In this document: positions 51,854 to 59,372 of the stretch, piece after piece
Layout of the letters: each line of letters opens with the position of its first letter
Position numbering within the stretch: the stretch's first letter is position 1
Assembly (NCBI GenBank): GCA_041300525.1
Contig: JBGLNJ010000001.1
Span: forward strand, 1,364,001 to 1,428,000
DNA: 64,000 nt
Reading direction: 5' to 3'
DNA from: JBGLNJ01 sp041300525
GTDB lineage: Bacteria; Chloroflexota; Anaerolineae; Fen-1058
The notes under the pieces: generated by a model
The model's database searches: none
Told to the model about the DNA's origin: nothing
The model's input: the letters and a program-made list of their open reading frames with translations, nothing else
Position numbers and translations under genes: made by a program

Positions 51854-52771
51854 ATGCTAAACGGCAACAACGATGTCTTTGAAGTGACGATTGTGGGCGC
51901 AGGCCCGGCAGGACTATTCGGCGCGTTTTAGGCCGGGATGTGTGAACTCAAAACCAAGATCGTTAAAGTGTTGCCTAAAGTCGGTTCGACAATTGGCCGT
52001 GCTCTATCCTGAAAAGTATATTTACGATGTGCCGGGACATCCGAAGGTGTTGGCCAAAGATTTGGTCAATCTGCTCCTTGAGCAGACGATGCAGTGGAAT
52101 CCAACGATCTGCCTGGATCAGCGTGTGACGGACCTCAAGCGGCGCGATGACGGGCTTTGGGAGTTGGTAACGCCCGATGGCGGGCATGTTACCAAGACGG
52201 TTGTCATTACCGCCGGCATCGGCGCATTCGCGCCGAACAAGTTGGCGCTTGATGACGTCAACCGATTTGAAGGGCATAGCGTATATTACTTTATCAAAGA
52301 CAAGACACTCTTGCGCGGCAAACGGCTGTTGATTGTGGGGGGAGGCGATAGCGCGGTAGATTGGGCGCTCAATCTCAAGGACTATGCGCGGCAGGTCACG
52401 TTGATTCATCGGCGCGACAGTTCCGCGCTGCGCCGGGGAGCGTCACCGATCTGATGCACTCGAATATGTCCGTCAAGTTGTTCCACGAAGTCAAGCGTGT
52501 CCAGGGCGGCGCCAAAATTGAGCGCGTGGTGATCTTTGATAATCGCACCCAAGAAGAAACCACGCTGGATGTGGACGTTGTGTTATTGAACCTGGGCTTT
52601 AAGGCCGCCATGGGGGCGATCAAGAATTGGGGCATCGAGTTGATGGGCACGCGCTATCTCAAGGTCAATGCGCGGATGGAGACCAACTTGCCCGGCGTGT
52701 ATGTCGCGGCGACATATATCAACCCTAAAGTCAAAATCTTCCCCGGTCACAGCAGCGAGCGGCGGCTCTAA
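51854..52771 (+). pseudogene. Ferredoxin--NADP(+) reductase (thioredoxin-reductase-like), multiply disrupted
   Basis: Decayed flavoprotein of the YumC type. The N-terminal FAD loop reads FEVTIVGAGPAGLFGAF and then meets a TAG (codon expected: Tyr) at about 51928. After AGMCELKTKI the frame needs a one-base change at about 51985 to reach LAVLYPEKYIYDVPGHP. The NADP loop LLIVGGGDSAVDWALNLKDY is intact, but at about 52422 a lost base shifts the frame (RRDSSALRR instead of RRDKFRAAPGS). Near the end, NLPGVYVAATYINPKVKIFP joins two regions that in the family are separated by about 25 residues, an internal deletion. One nonsense, two indels and a deletion mark a true pseudogene beside the origin. 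Confidence 0.85.
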
Positions 52772-52775
52772 AACT

Positions 52776-54455
52776 ATGCCAGCCTCATCGCTTTCGTCTG
52801 CTCGACTGCGCGCTCGCGTGCGGCGCATCCTATGGTTCGGCGCGCGCACGGTGTTCACCGTCATCGGCTGGGAGCTTGTGTTGCGCCGCGTCCTGGGCCG
52901 CGAGCGGGTCAACCGTGGCGCGTTGGAACGTTACCGGCGCATTGCGCGCGAGTTCCGCGACCTGAGCGTTTCGATGGGCGGTGTGCTCATCAAAGTCGGG
53001 CAGTTTGTCAGCTCGCGCGTGGACGTGCTGCCGCGCGCGATCACGGACGAATTGGCCGGTCTCCAAGATCAAGTCCCGCCGGAAAAGTTCGAGGACATTC
53101 GCGCCGTCGTCGAAGAGGAGCTGGGCAAGCCGCTGGAAAAAGCCTTTGCCTTTTTCGATCCGCGTGTGGAGGCGGCTGCTTCGCTGGGGCAGGTTCACCA
53201 CGCTCGTTTGTTGACCGGCGAAAATGTCGTCGTCAAGGTGCAGCGCCCCGGCATCGCACTGATCGTTACGACCGATCTTTCCGCTGTGCGCACGGTGCTG
53301 GGCTGGATTCGGAACTATGGGCCGATCCGCCGCCGCGTTGATCTGATCGCGTTGCTGGACGAGTTCAGTCGCATCCTGTACCAGGAACTCGACTATGTGC
53401 AGGAAGCCGAAAACGCAGCCAAGTTCGCCGCCAACTTTGCGGACGATCCCGACGTGTACATCCCGCGAGTGTACCGAGAACTGGGCACGCGCCGAGTGCT
53501 CGTGCTGGAAGATGTGACCACCCTCAAGATCACCGACGTGGCTGCGCTCAGTTCCGCCGGCGTGGATCGCACTCAAGTCGCCAGCCGTCTATTCAACACC
53601 TACCTCCAACAGTTTTTCGAGGATGGCTTTTTCCATGCCGATCCACATCCCGGCAACCTGTTCGTCCGCCCCGTCGGCGATCCAGCCTCACGCCCGCGCC
53701 CCTTCGTCTTGACGTTCGTAGATTTTGGAATGGTGGGGCGCATCGCGCCTGTTGTGCGGACGCAACTGCGTGAAGTGCTGCTGGGCCTCACCACGCGTGA
53801 CGCGGGCCGCATTGTCCGCGCCGAAGTGGCGTTAGGATTCTTTTTGCCTGGCGCGGACCTGGCGGCGATTGAAAAGGCCACGGAGCAGGTGTTCGCTCGC
53901 TTCTACGGCATAACGACGGCTGAATTGATCAAGATGGACAAGCGTGAATTGCAGACCTTTGCCCATCAGTTCCGCGACTTGCTCTACGAGATGCCGTTCC
54001 AGGTGCCGCAAGATTTTATTTACCTGGGCCGCTGTGGCGGGATACTATCAGGAATGTGCTCCAGCCTCGATCCCGACATTAACTATTTTTCTCTGCTGGA
54101 GCCTTTTGCGAGCAAGATTCTCCAGGAGGAACTCTCCGGCGGGTTGAGCGATTGGCTGGCCAAGGCGACGGATCTGCTGAGCTTGCTCGTCCGGCTGCCG
54201 ACACAAGCCGACCGATTTTTTAGCAAGGCCGCGAGTGGCGATCTGGAAATGAAGGTCGCGCCGAATCGTGATCTCGACCGCGAGATCCGGGGACTGACGA
54301 GCGCGATTGACCGGCTGGTGTGGGGCGTGGTGTTTGCGGCGCTGCTCATGGCCGGCGTGATCTCGCTGTCCAGTCACTTGGCCGTTGTGGGCACTGTGGC
54401 CCTCGCCCTTTCAGTCATTGCTTTGTTGGGCTTGTTGCTGGTCGGACGGCGGTGA
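52776..54455 (+). CDS. ABC1/UbiB-type atypical kinase
   Basis: Membrane-associated protein-kinase-like ATPase of 559 aa, of the family that supports quinone or lipid metabolism. Family signatures in order: SMGGVLIKVGQFVSSRVDVL (KxGQ), VEAAASLGQVHHARLLTGEN (Ala-rich nucleotide loop), VVVKVQRPGI (Lys), FHADPHPGNLFVR (catalytic loop), FVDFGMVGRI (DFG). Two or three helices at the C-terminus (LVWGVVFAALLMAGVISLSS, VVGTVALALSVIALLGLLLV) place it in the membrane. The start at 52776 overlaps nothing and lies four bases after the reductase pseudogene; an earlier in-frame start falls inside that gene. Ubiquinone or menaquinone genes are not nearby. Confidence 0.92.
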   Translation: MPASSLSSARLRARVRRILWFGARTVFTVIGWELVLRRVLGRERVNRGALERYRRIAREFRDLSVSMGGVLIKVGQFVSSRVDVLPRAITDELAGLQDQVPPEKFEDIRAVVEEELGKPLEKAFAFFDPRVEAAASLGQVHHARLLTGENVVVKVQRPGIALIVTTDLSAVRTVLGWIRNYGPIRRRVDLIALLDEFSRILYQELDYVQEAENAAKFAANFADDPDVYIPRVYRELGTRRVLVLEDVTTLKITDVAALSSAGVDRTQVASRLFNTYLQQFFEDGFFHADPHPGNLFVRPVGDPASRPRPFVLTFVDFGMVGRIAPVVRTQLREVLLGLTTRDAGRIVRAEVALGFFLPGADLAAIEKATEQVFARFYGITTAELIKMDKRELQTFAHQFRDLLYEMPFQVPQDFIYLGRCGGILSGMCSSLDPDINYFSLLEPFASKILQEELSGGLSDWLAKATDLLSLLVRLPTQADRFFSKAASGDLEMKVAPNRDLDREIRGLTSAIDRLVWGVVFAALLMAGVISLSSHLAVVGTVALALSVIALLGLLLVGRR

Positions 54456-54456
54456 T

Positions 54457-54596
54457 TTGAAGGATGAAGGCGGAAGGCTGAAGGATGAAGCAGCACCGTC
54501 TTCACGCGAAGCGTTCAGCCTTTTTAACGTGGTGGTATAATAAAAGTTCGACAAACACGCAGTACGTATCACGTAATACGCATTACGGAAGGTCTA
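54457..54596 (+). promoter_or_regulatory. uvrA upstream region with TATAAT and direct repeats
   Basis: GAAGGATGAAGGCGGAAGG and GAAGGATGAAG (54459-54490) are direct repeats of a type common between genes in such genomes. A perfect -10 TATAAT lies at 54536-54541, about 55 bases before the uvrA start; the -35 region (about 54513) is poor. No LexA-type palindrome was noticed. Confidence 0.45.
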
Positions 54597-57560
54597 ATGG
54601 CTCAAGACAAAATTATCGTTCGCGGCGCGCGCGAACACAATCTCAAGAACATTGACGTCGAAATCCCGCGCGACCAGTTCGTCGTCATCACGGGGTTGTC
54701 CGGCTCCGGCAAGTCGTCGCTGGCGTTCGACACGATCTTTGCCGAGGGGCAGCGCCGTTACGTGGAAAGCCTTTCGGCTTACGCCCGGCAATTCCTGGGA
54801 CAGATGGAAAAGCCGGACGTGGATCAGATCGAGGGGCTTTCGCCGGCGGTCTCGATTGACCAGCGGGGAGCTTCGCACAACCCGCGCTCGACCGTCGGCA
54901 CCGTCACGGAAACCTACGACTATTTGCGCCTGCTTTACGCGCGCGTGGGCACGCCGCACTGCCCCAACTGCGGGCGGGAGGTGCAACAGCAGACGTCGCA
55001 GCAGATCGTGGACGTAGTGCTGACGCAGCCGGAAGGCACGCGCGTCCAGGTTCTCGCGCCTCTCATCAAGGATCGCAAGGGACATCACCAGCAAGTTTTT
55101 GAAGACGTGCGCAAAGCCGGCTTTGTGCGCGTGCGCGTGGACGGCATCGTGCGCGACGTGGACGAAGAGGCCGAGCTGGATCGGTACAAGAACCACACCA
55201 TCGAGGCGGTGGTGGATCGCCTGGCGATCAAGGGCAAGGCTGCGGAAGGCGCGGCCCAAGATCGCGCGCGGTTGAACGACTCGATTGAAACGGCGCTTAA
55301 GCTGGGCAATGGCAGCGTCATCGTGAACAAGTTGGGCGCAAGCGCCGCGGACCACGGCGAGGATTTGTTTTTCTCCGAGCACTTTGCCTGCGCGTTCTGC
55401 GACATCAGCCTGCCGGAAATCGAGCCGCGCACGTTCAGTTTCAACAGCCCGCACGGCGCGTGCCCGGAATGTCAGGGCTTGGGCGTCAAGATGGAACTCG
55501 ACCCCGACCTCATTATCCCCAACCGCGACTTGACGTTGGAAGACGGCGCGGTCGTAGCCTGGGGCGAATCGGCGACGCGCGAGGACGGCTACTATGGACA
55601 TCTCTTGCGGTCGGTGGCCGAGCATTACGAGATTCCAATGGACGTGCCGGTGCGCGAGTTGAACGACGCGCAGATTGACATCCTCCTCAATGGGACGGGA
55701 TCGGATCGCATCAAGATTGATTACACCGGGCGCGACGGGCGGCGCATGCAGTTCGAGACGAGCTTTGAGGGCGTCATCCCCAATCTCAAGCGCCGTTACC
55801 AGGAGACCACGTCTGATTACATGCGCAGCAAAATCGAAAGCTACATGGCCTATCGTCCCTGCCCGGCGTGCGAAGGCAGGCGGCTGCGGCGCGAGGCGCT
55901 GGCGGTGACGGTGGGCGGCAAGAACATTGTCGAGGTGACGAGCTTGCCGGTCGTCAAGGCGCTGGCGTGGGTGACGGCGCTGCGGGGGAATGGCGACAGG
56001 GAGACAAGGAGAAAGGGAGATAAGGAGACAAGGAGACACGCGCAAGCGGATAAGGAACCGGAAAAGCCCGGGGCTTTGACGGCGCGGCAGTTGACGATTG
56101 CGCACCAAATATTAAAAGAGATTCGGGCGCGACTCCAGTTCATGGTGGACGTGGGGCTCGATTATCTCACGCTCGACCGCCGCGCGGGGTCGCTTTCCGG
56201 CGGCGAGGCGCAGCGCATCCGGTTGGCGACGCAGATCGGCTCGCAGTTGATGGGCGTGCTGTACGTGCTGGACGAGCCGAGCATCGGCCTGCACCAACGC
56301 GACCAGGCGCGGCTTATCAAGACGCTGCTGGCGATGCGCGACCTGGGCAACACGATGCTCGTCGTCGAGCACGACCACGACACGATAGAGGCTGCCGATT
56401 GGGTCGTTGACCTCGGCCCCGGCGCGGGCGAGCATGGCGGGGAGGTCGTCTTTGAAGGCACGGTGAAGGAGTTGTGCCGCGACAAGAAATCGCTGACCGG
56501 CGCGTACTTGTGCGGTCTGCTGAAAGTGCCGATTCCGCAAGAGCGCCGTCCGGGCAACGGCCAGTTCCTCGTCGTGCGCGGCGCGACGGAAAATAATCTC
56601 AAGAACATTGACGTGAAAATCCCGCTGGGCAAGTCCGTCTGCATCACCGGCGTGTCCGGCTCGGGCAAGTCCACGCTGCTGATCGAGGTGCTCTACAAGC
56701 GCCTGGCCCAAGTCTTGCACGGCAGCCGCGAGCGCGCGGGCGAGCACAAGGGACTCGAGGGCGTCGAGCACATTGACAAGATCATTAACATTGACCAGTC
56801 GCCCATCGGGCGGACGCCGCGCAGCAACCCGGCCACTTATGCCGGATTCTTTGGCGACATCCGCGACCTGTTCGCCGAGATGCCCGAATCCAAAGTGCGC
56901 GGGTATGGGCCGGGGCGATTCAGCTTTAACGTGCGCGGTGGGCGGTGCGAGGCGTGCGAAGGCCAGGGACAAATCCAAATCGAGATGCAGTTCTTGCCCG
57001 ATATTTTCGTTCCGTGCGACGTGTGCCACGGCGACCGCTTCAACCGCGAGACGCTCCAGGTGCGCTACAAGGGCCGCAACATTGCGGAAATCTTGGACAT
57101 GACGGTGGAAGAAGCAGAAGAGTTTTTTGAGAATTTCCCTGCGCTCAAGCGCAAGCTCTCCACGCTCAACGAGGTGGGCTTGGGCTATATCAAGATCGGC
57201 CAGCCTGCGCCCACGCTTTCCGGCGGCGAGGCGCAGCGCGTCAAGCTGAGCCGTGAGCTTTCCAAGCGCAGCACGGGCCGCACGTTGTATGTGTTGGACG
57301 AGCCATCGGTGGGACTGCACGCGGCGGACGTGCACAAGCTGATCGAGGTGTTGGATCGGTTGGTGGACGCGGGCAACACTGTCGTCATCATCGAGCACCA
57401 GCCGGACATTATCAAAGTGGCGGATCACTTGATTGATCTGGGGCCGGAGGGCGGCGAAGCGGGCGGCTACGTCGTGGCCGAGGGCACGCCGGAAGAGGTT
57501 GCGCGGGTCAAGGCGAGCTATACGGGGCAGTATTTGAAGAAGGTGTTGAAGGCGGCGTGA
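54597..57560 (+). CDS. uvrA: Excinuclease ABC subunit A
   Basis: DNA-damage recognition ATPase of nucleotide-excision repair, 987 aa. First ATPase: VVITGLSGSGKSSLAFDTIF; zinc fingers as CPNCGRE near residue 122 and CAFCDIS with CPECQG near 265; UvrB-contact region present. Signature motif 1 is LSGGEAQRIRLATQIG, second Walker A VCITGVSGSGKSTLLIEVLY, second zinc finger CEACEGQGQI and CDVCHGDRF, signature 2 LSGGEAQRVKLSRELSKRST, and a normal end (TGQYLKKVLKAA). At about 463-492 the protein carries about 30 extra residues (GNGDRETRRKGDKETRRHAQ) encoded by a GAGACAAGGAGA-type purine repeat, placed between VTALRG and LTARQLTIAHQI. The other parts are intact, so it is probably functional. Confidence 0.96.
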   Translation: MAQDKIIVRGAREHNLKNIDVEIPRDQFVVITGLSGSGKSSLAFDTIFAEGQRRYVESLSAYARQFLGQMEKPDVDQIEGLSPAVSIDQRGASHNPRSTVGTVTETYDYLRLLYARVGTPHCPNCGREVQQQTSQQIVDVVLTQPEGTRVQVLAPLIKDRKGHHQQVFEDVRKAGFVRVRVDGIVRDVDEEAELDRYKNHTIEAVVDRLAIKGKAAEGAAQDRARLNDSIETALKLGNGSVIVNKLGASAADHGEDLFFSEHFACAFCDISLPEIEPRTFSFNSPHGACPECQGLGVKMELDPDLIIPNRDLTLEDGAVVAWGESATREDGYYGHLLRSVAEHYEIPMDVPVRELNDAQIDILLNGTGSDRIKIDYTGRDGRRMQFETSFEGVIPNLKRRYQETTSDYMRSKIESYMAYRPCPACEGRRLRREALAVTVGGKNIVEVTSLPVVKALAWVTALRGNGDRETRRKGDKETRRHAQADKEPEKPGALTARQLTIAHQILKEIRARLQFMVDVGLDYLTLDRRAGSLSGGEAQRIRLATQIGSQLMGVLYVLDEPSIGLHQRDQARLIKTLLAMRDLGNTMLVVEHDHDTIEAADWVVDLGPGAGEHGGEVVFEGTVKELCRDKKSLTGAYLCGLLKVPIPQERRPGNGQFLVVRGATENNLKNIDVKIPLGKSVCITGVSGSGKSTLLIEVLYKRLAQVLHGSRERAGEHKGLEGVEHIDKIINIDQSPIGRTPRSNPATYAGFFGDIRDLFAEMPESKVRGYGPGRFSFNVRGGRCEACEGQGQIQIEMQFLPDIFVPCDVCHGDRFNRETLQVRYKGRNIAEILDMTVEEAEEFFENFPALKRKLSTLNEVGLGYIKIGQPAPTLSGGEAQRVKLSRELSKRSTGRTLYVLDEPSVGLHAADVHKLIEVLDRLVDAGNTVVIIEHQPDIIKVADHLIDLGPEGGEAGGYVVAEGTPEEVARVKASYTGQYLKKVLKAA

Positions 57561-57603
57561 TGCGCGCTTGTCGTACACACTATTCTGCGATGGAGTCTTG
57601 TCA

Positions 57604-58235
57604 ATGATGAACAACTTTGACGCCAATTTGCACGTGTTCCACTCGCCCAAGTTTCAAAGTGTAGTAGACGATGCAATCAAGTTTTTCGTGGAAACGCCTG
57701 TGCATCTGCTGCCGCCACCGAGTCGGTTCATCGGCTCTGGCGTTTATGGGCTGTATTACATTGGCCGTTATGGTTTATATGCCAAGATCGCTAACCTGAA
57801 TCGGGACACATGTGTTCAGCCCATCTATGTTGGCAAAGCTGTGCCACCAGGCTGGCGCACGGCGCGGGTCAAGGACTCGGAAACGCCAGACTTGTGTCAG
57901 AGGTTACAAGAACATGCAGAAGCATACAACAAGGAGCCGATTTACAAAGTGATGATTTCCGATGTCGGTTCATGATTCTCAGCGGTGTTGAAAGCGATTT
58001 GGTTGTGCCTGTCGAGGCCGAACTGATTAGGAGACATAGACCGCTTTGGAATACGGTCGTAGATGGTTTTGGAAATCATGACCCCGGCGCAGGTCGGTAT
58101 AACCAAGCCAGATCGGAGTGGGATGTCTTGCACCCCGGCAGGTTGTGGGCAGAGCGATTGAGAGGGGAATCTCCCCGTCGGGAAGATGTGATTGCCAAGG
58201 TTCGGCGACTCTTGAAGGAATCACCTCTTCCTTAG
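57604..58235 (+). pseudogene. Eco29kI-family GIY-YIG restriction endonuclease, frameshifted
   Basis: Nuclease of a type II restriction system, read in two frames. The first half (57604-about 57950) has LLPPPSRFIGSGVYGLYYIG (the GIY-like strand), PIYVGKAVPPGWRTARV and LCQRLQEHAEAYNK. The second half (about 57950-58235, +1 frame) has DDFRCRFMILSGVESDLVVP, LIRRHRPLWNTVVDGFGNHD and PGAGRYNQARSEWDVLHPGR, the near-invariant end of Eco29kI-type enzymes (the asparagine/histidine pair is the active-site region). The frame change lies near 57945-57955, close to KVMISDVGS. More AT-rich than neighbouring host genes. Its 3' end overlaps that of a methylase fragment by about 15 bases, tail to tail. Confidence 0.8.
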
Positions 58236-58538
58236 CATGACTACAGCTTCGTACAACTGATGTGAATCTTGGGCCTTTGCCACACGAACGTCTGATTGAA
58301 TGATACTGTTGCCAACACGGGTCGCTCTAGGGATGTCTATCCCAACCAATTCGAGACCAACGGATTCAGCGATCTTGCCAAAGTATTGGTCGGTTGGTAT
58401 CAATACACCTTGCAAGATGCTATTGCCGATTACGACTAGAGCCATGCTGTTTCGTTTGAGAACGTCTTTCACGCCCACGGCAAATCTGTAACAATCGTTG
58501 AAATATGCGGCAGCGTAATTGGCCCAGCCATTGCCGCC
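58221..58538 (-). pseudogene. C-terminal fragment of a DNA methyltransferase (N4/N6 type)
   Basis: About 105 residues from YGGNGWANYAAAYFNDCYRF through RNSMALVVIGNSILQGVLIP and RATRVGNSIIQSDVRVAKAQ to AVVMLRKR. The pattern 'VIGNS...GV-IPTD', 'RVGNSIIQS' and final '(E)AVVMLR' is the ending of N4/N6 DNA methylases. The catalytic (D/N)PP(Y/W) and the SAM loop are missing because the sequence switches at about 58538. It is the natural partner of the neighbouring nuclease: genes converge and overlap slightly, as in compact restriction-modification loci. Without the methylase core no protection is possible. Confidence 0.72.
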
Positions 58539-59054
58539 GTAGGAGTGACTGCCATTGCCTGCGCGGTACTGTTCATCAACGCAGCGTTCCGGCTCGACCC
58601 GCCGCAGATCAGCGTCTCGCTGCTGCCGCTGGCATTGCTGGGCGTGTGCCTGGGCTTTTTGCCGTGGAACCTTTCGGCGCGCGTGTTCATGGGCTCGTCG
58701 GGCGCGTGGTTCCTGGGTTATACGCTGAGCTGCCTGGCCATCATCGGCGGGGCCAAAGTGGCGGCGATCCTGCTTGTCATGGCCGTGCCGATCATTGACG
58801 TGGCCTGGCTCATCTTCCGACGCGCGACACGTGGCGTGTCCGTTGGCGCAGGCGGACGCGATCACCTGCACTTTCGGTTGCTCGACGCGGGAATCGCAGA
58901 GTGGAAAATCGTGGCGGGGTATTACGCCTTCTGCGCCGCGTTCGGCGCGCTGGCGCTCGTCACGTCGTCACGGCTCTACAAGCTCGTCGCGCTCGTCGTG
59001 CTGGGGATCTTGGTTCTCATCGTGCTGTGGCAAACAGAACGGCGCAGCCGATGA
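58539..59054 (+). pseudogene. C-terminal half of a MraY/WecA-like phospho-sugar transferase
   Basis: Membrane enzyme that attaches sugar-1-phosphate to a lipid carrier; only about 170 residues remain. GVTAIACAVLFINAAFRLD, ISVSLLPLALLGVCLGFLPW, VFMGSSGAWFLGYTLSCLAI, VPIIDVAWLIFRRATRG and GGRDHLHFRLLDAGI are in family order. The GS(S/G)G and the HLHFRLL loop match the cytosolic HxH(F)RLL element of WecA-type enzymes. The N-terminal helices and the DDxxD metal motif are missing, cut at about 58538 together with the methylase gene on the other strand. A GTG at 58545 would give a short, inactive protein. Confidence 0.78.
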
Positions 59055-59256
59055 CGCCGCGCATCACGCGAATGAACGCCAATTTGCCGCCGCCTATCCC
59101 GTCGCCACCATCGCCAAGATTTTCCTGGCGCAACTGTTGTTGACACTTTTACGGTGAAAACGACGTCACGTCGCCACTCTTTTGCCAAACCGCCGGGGGA
59201 TCGGGTTATTGTTACAGGTTGACACCAAGTTGTAATCATTCCTTAACTCTCCAGAG

Positions 59257-59285
59257 TTGACATCTGCACCTCGCCATAATATACT
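59257..59285 (+). promoter_or_regulatory. Near-consensus sigma-70 type promoter before the sensor kinase
   Basis: TTGACA (59257-59262), 17-base spacer, TATACT (59280-59285). It is 87 bases before the kinase start at 59373 and the only close-to-perfect housekeeping promoter noticed in the window. The 318-base gap (59055-59372) otherwise holds one copy of the CCTTCGCAAGG motif. Confidence 0.75.
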
Positions 59286-59372
59286 TGACGTGTCGAACCA
59301 TAGCGATGGGCTCACCCTTCGCAAGGGCGAGCAACCACGAGCACTGCCGAGCCTTGTACTAGAAAAAACTCT

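Noticed and set aside
57940..57960. Programmed frameshift in the Eco29kI-like nuclease
   Set aside because: No slippery heptamer or stimulatory hairpin is evident, and the partner methylase is also broken, so simple decay or sequence error is more likely.
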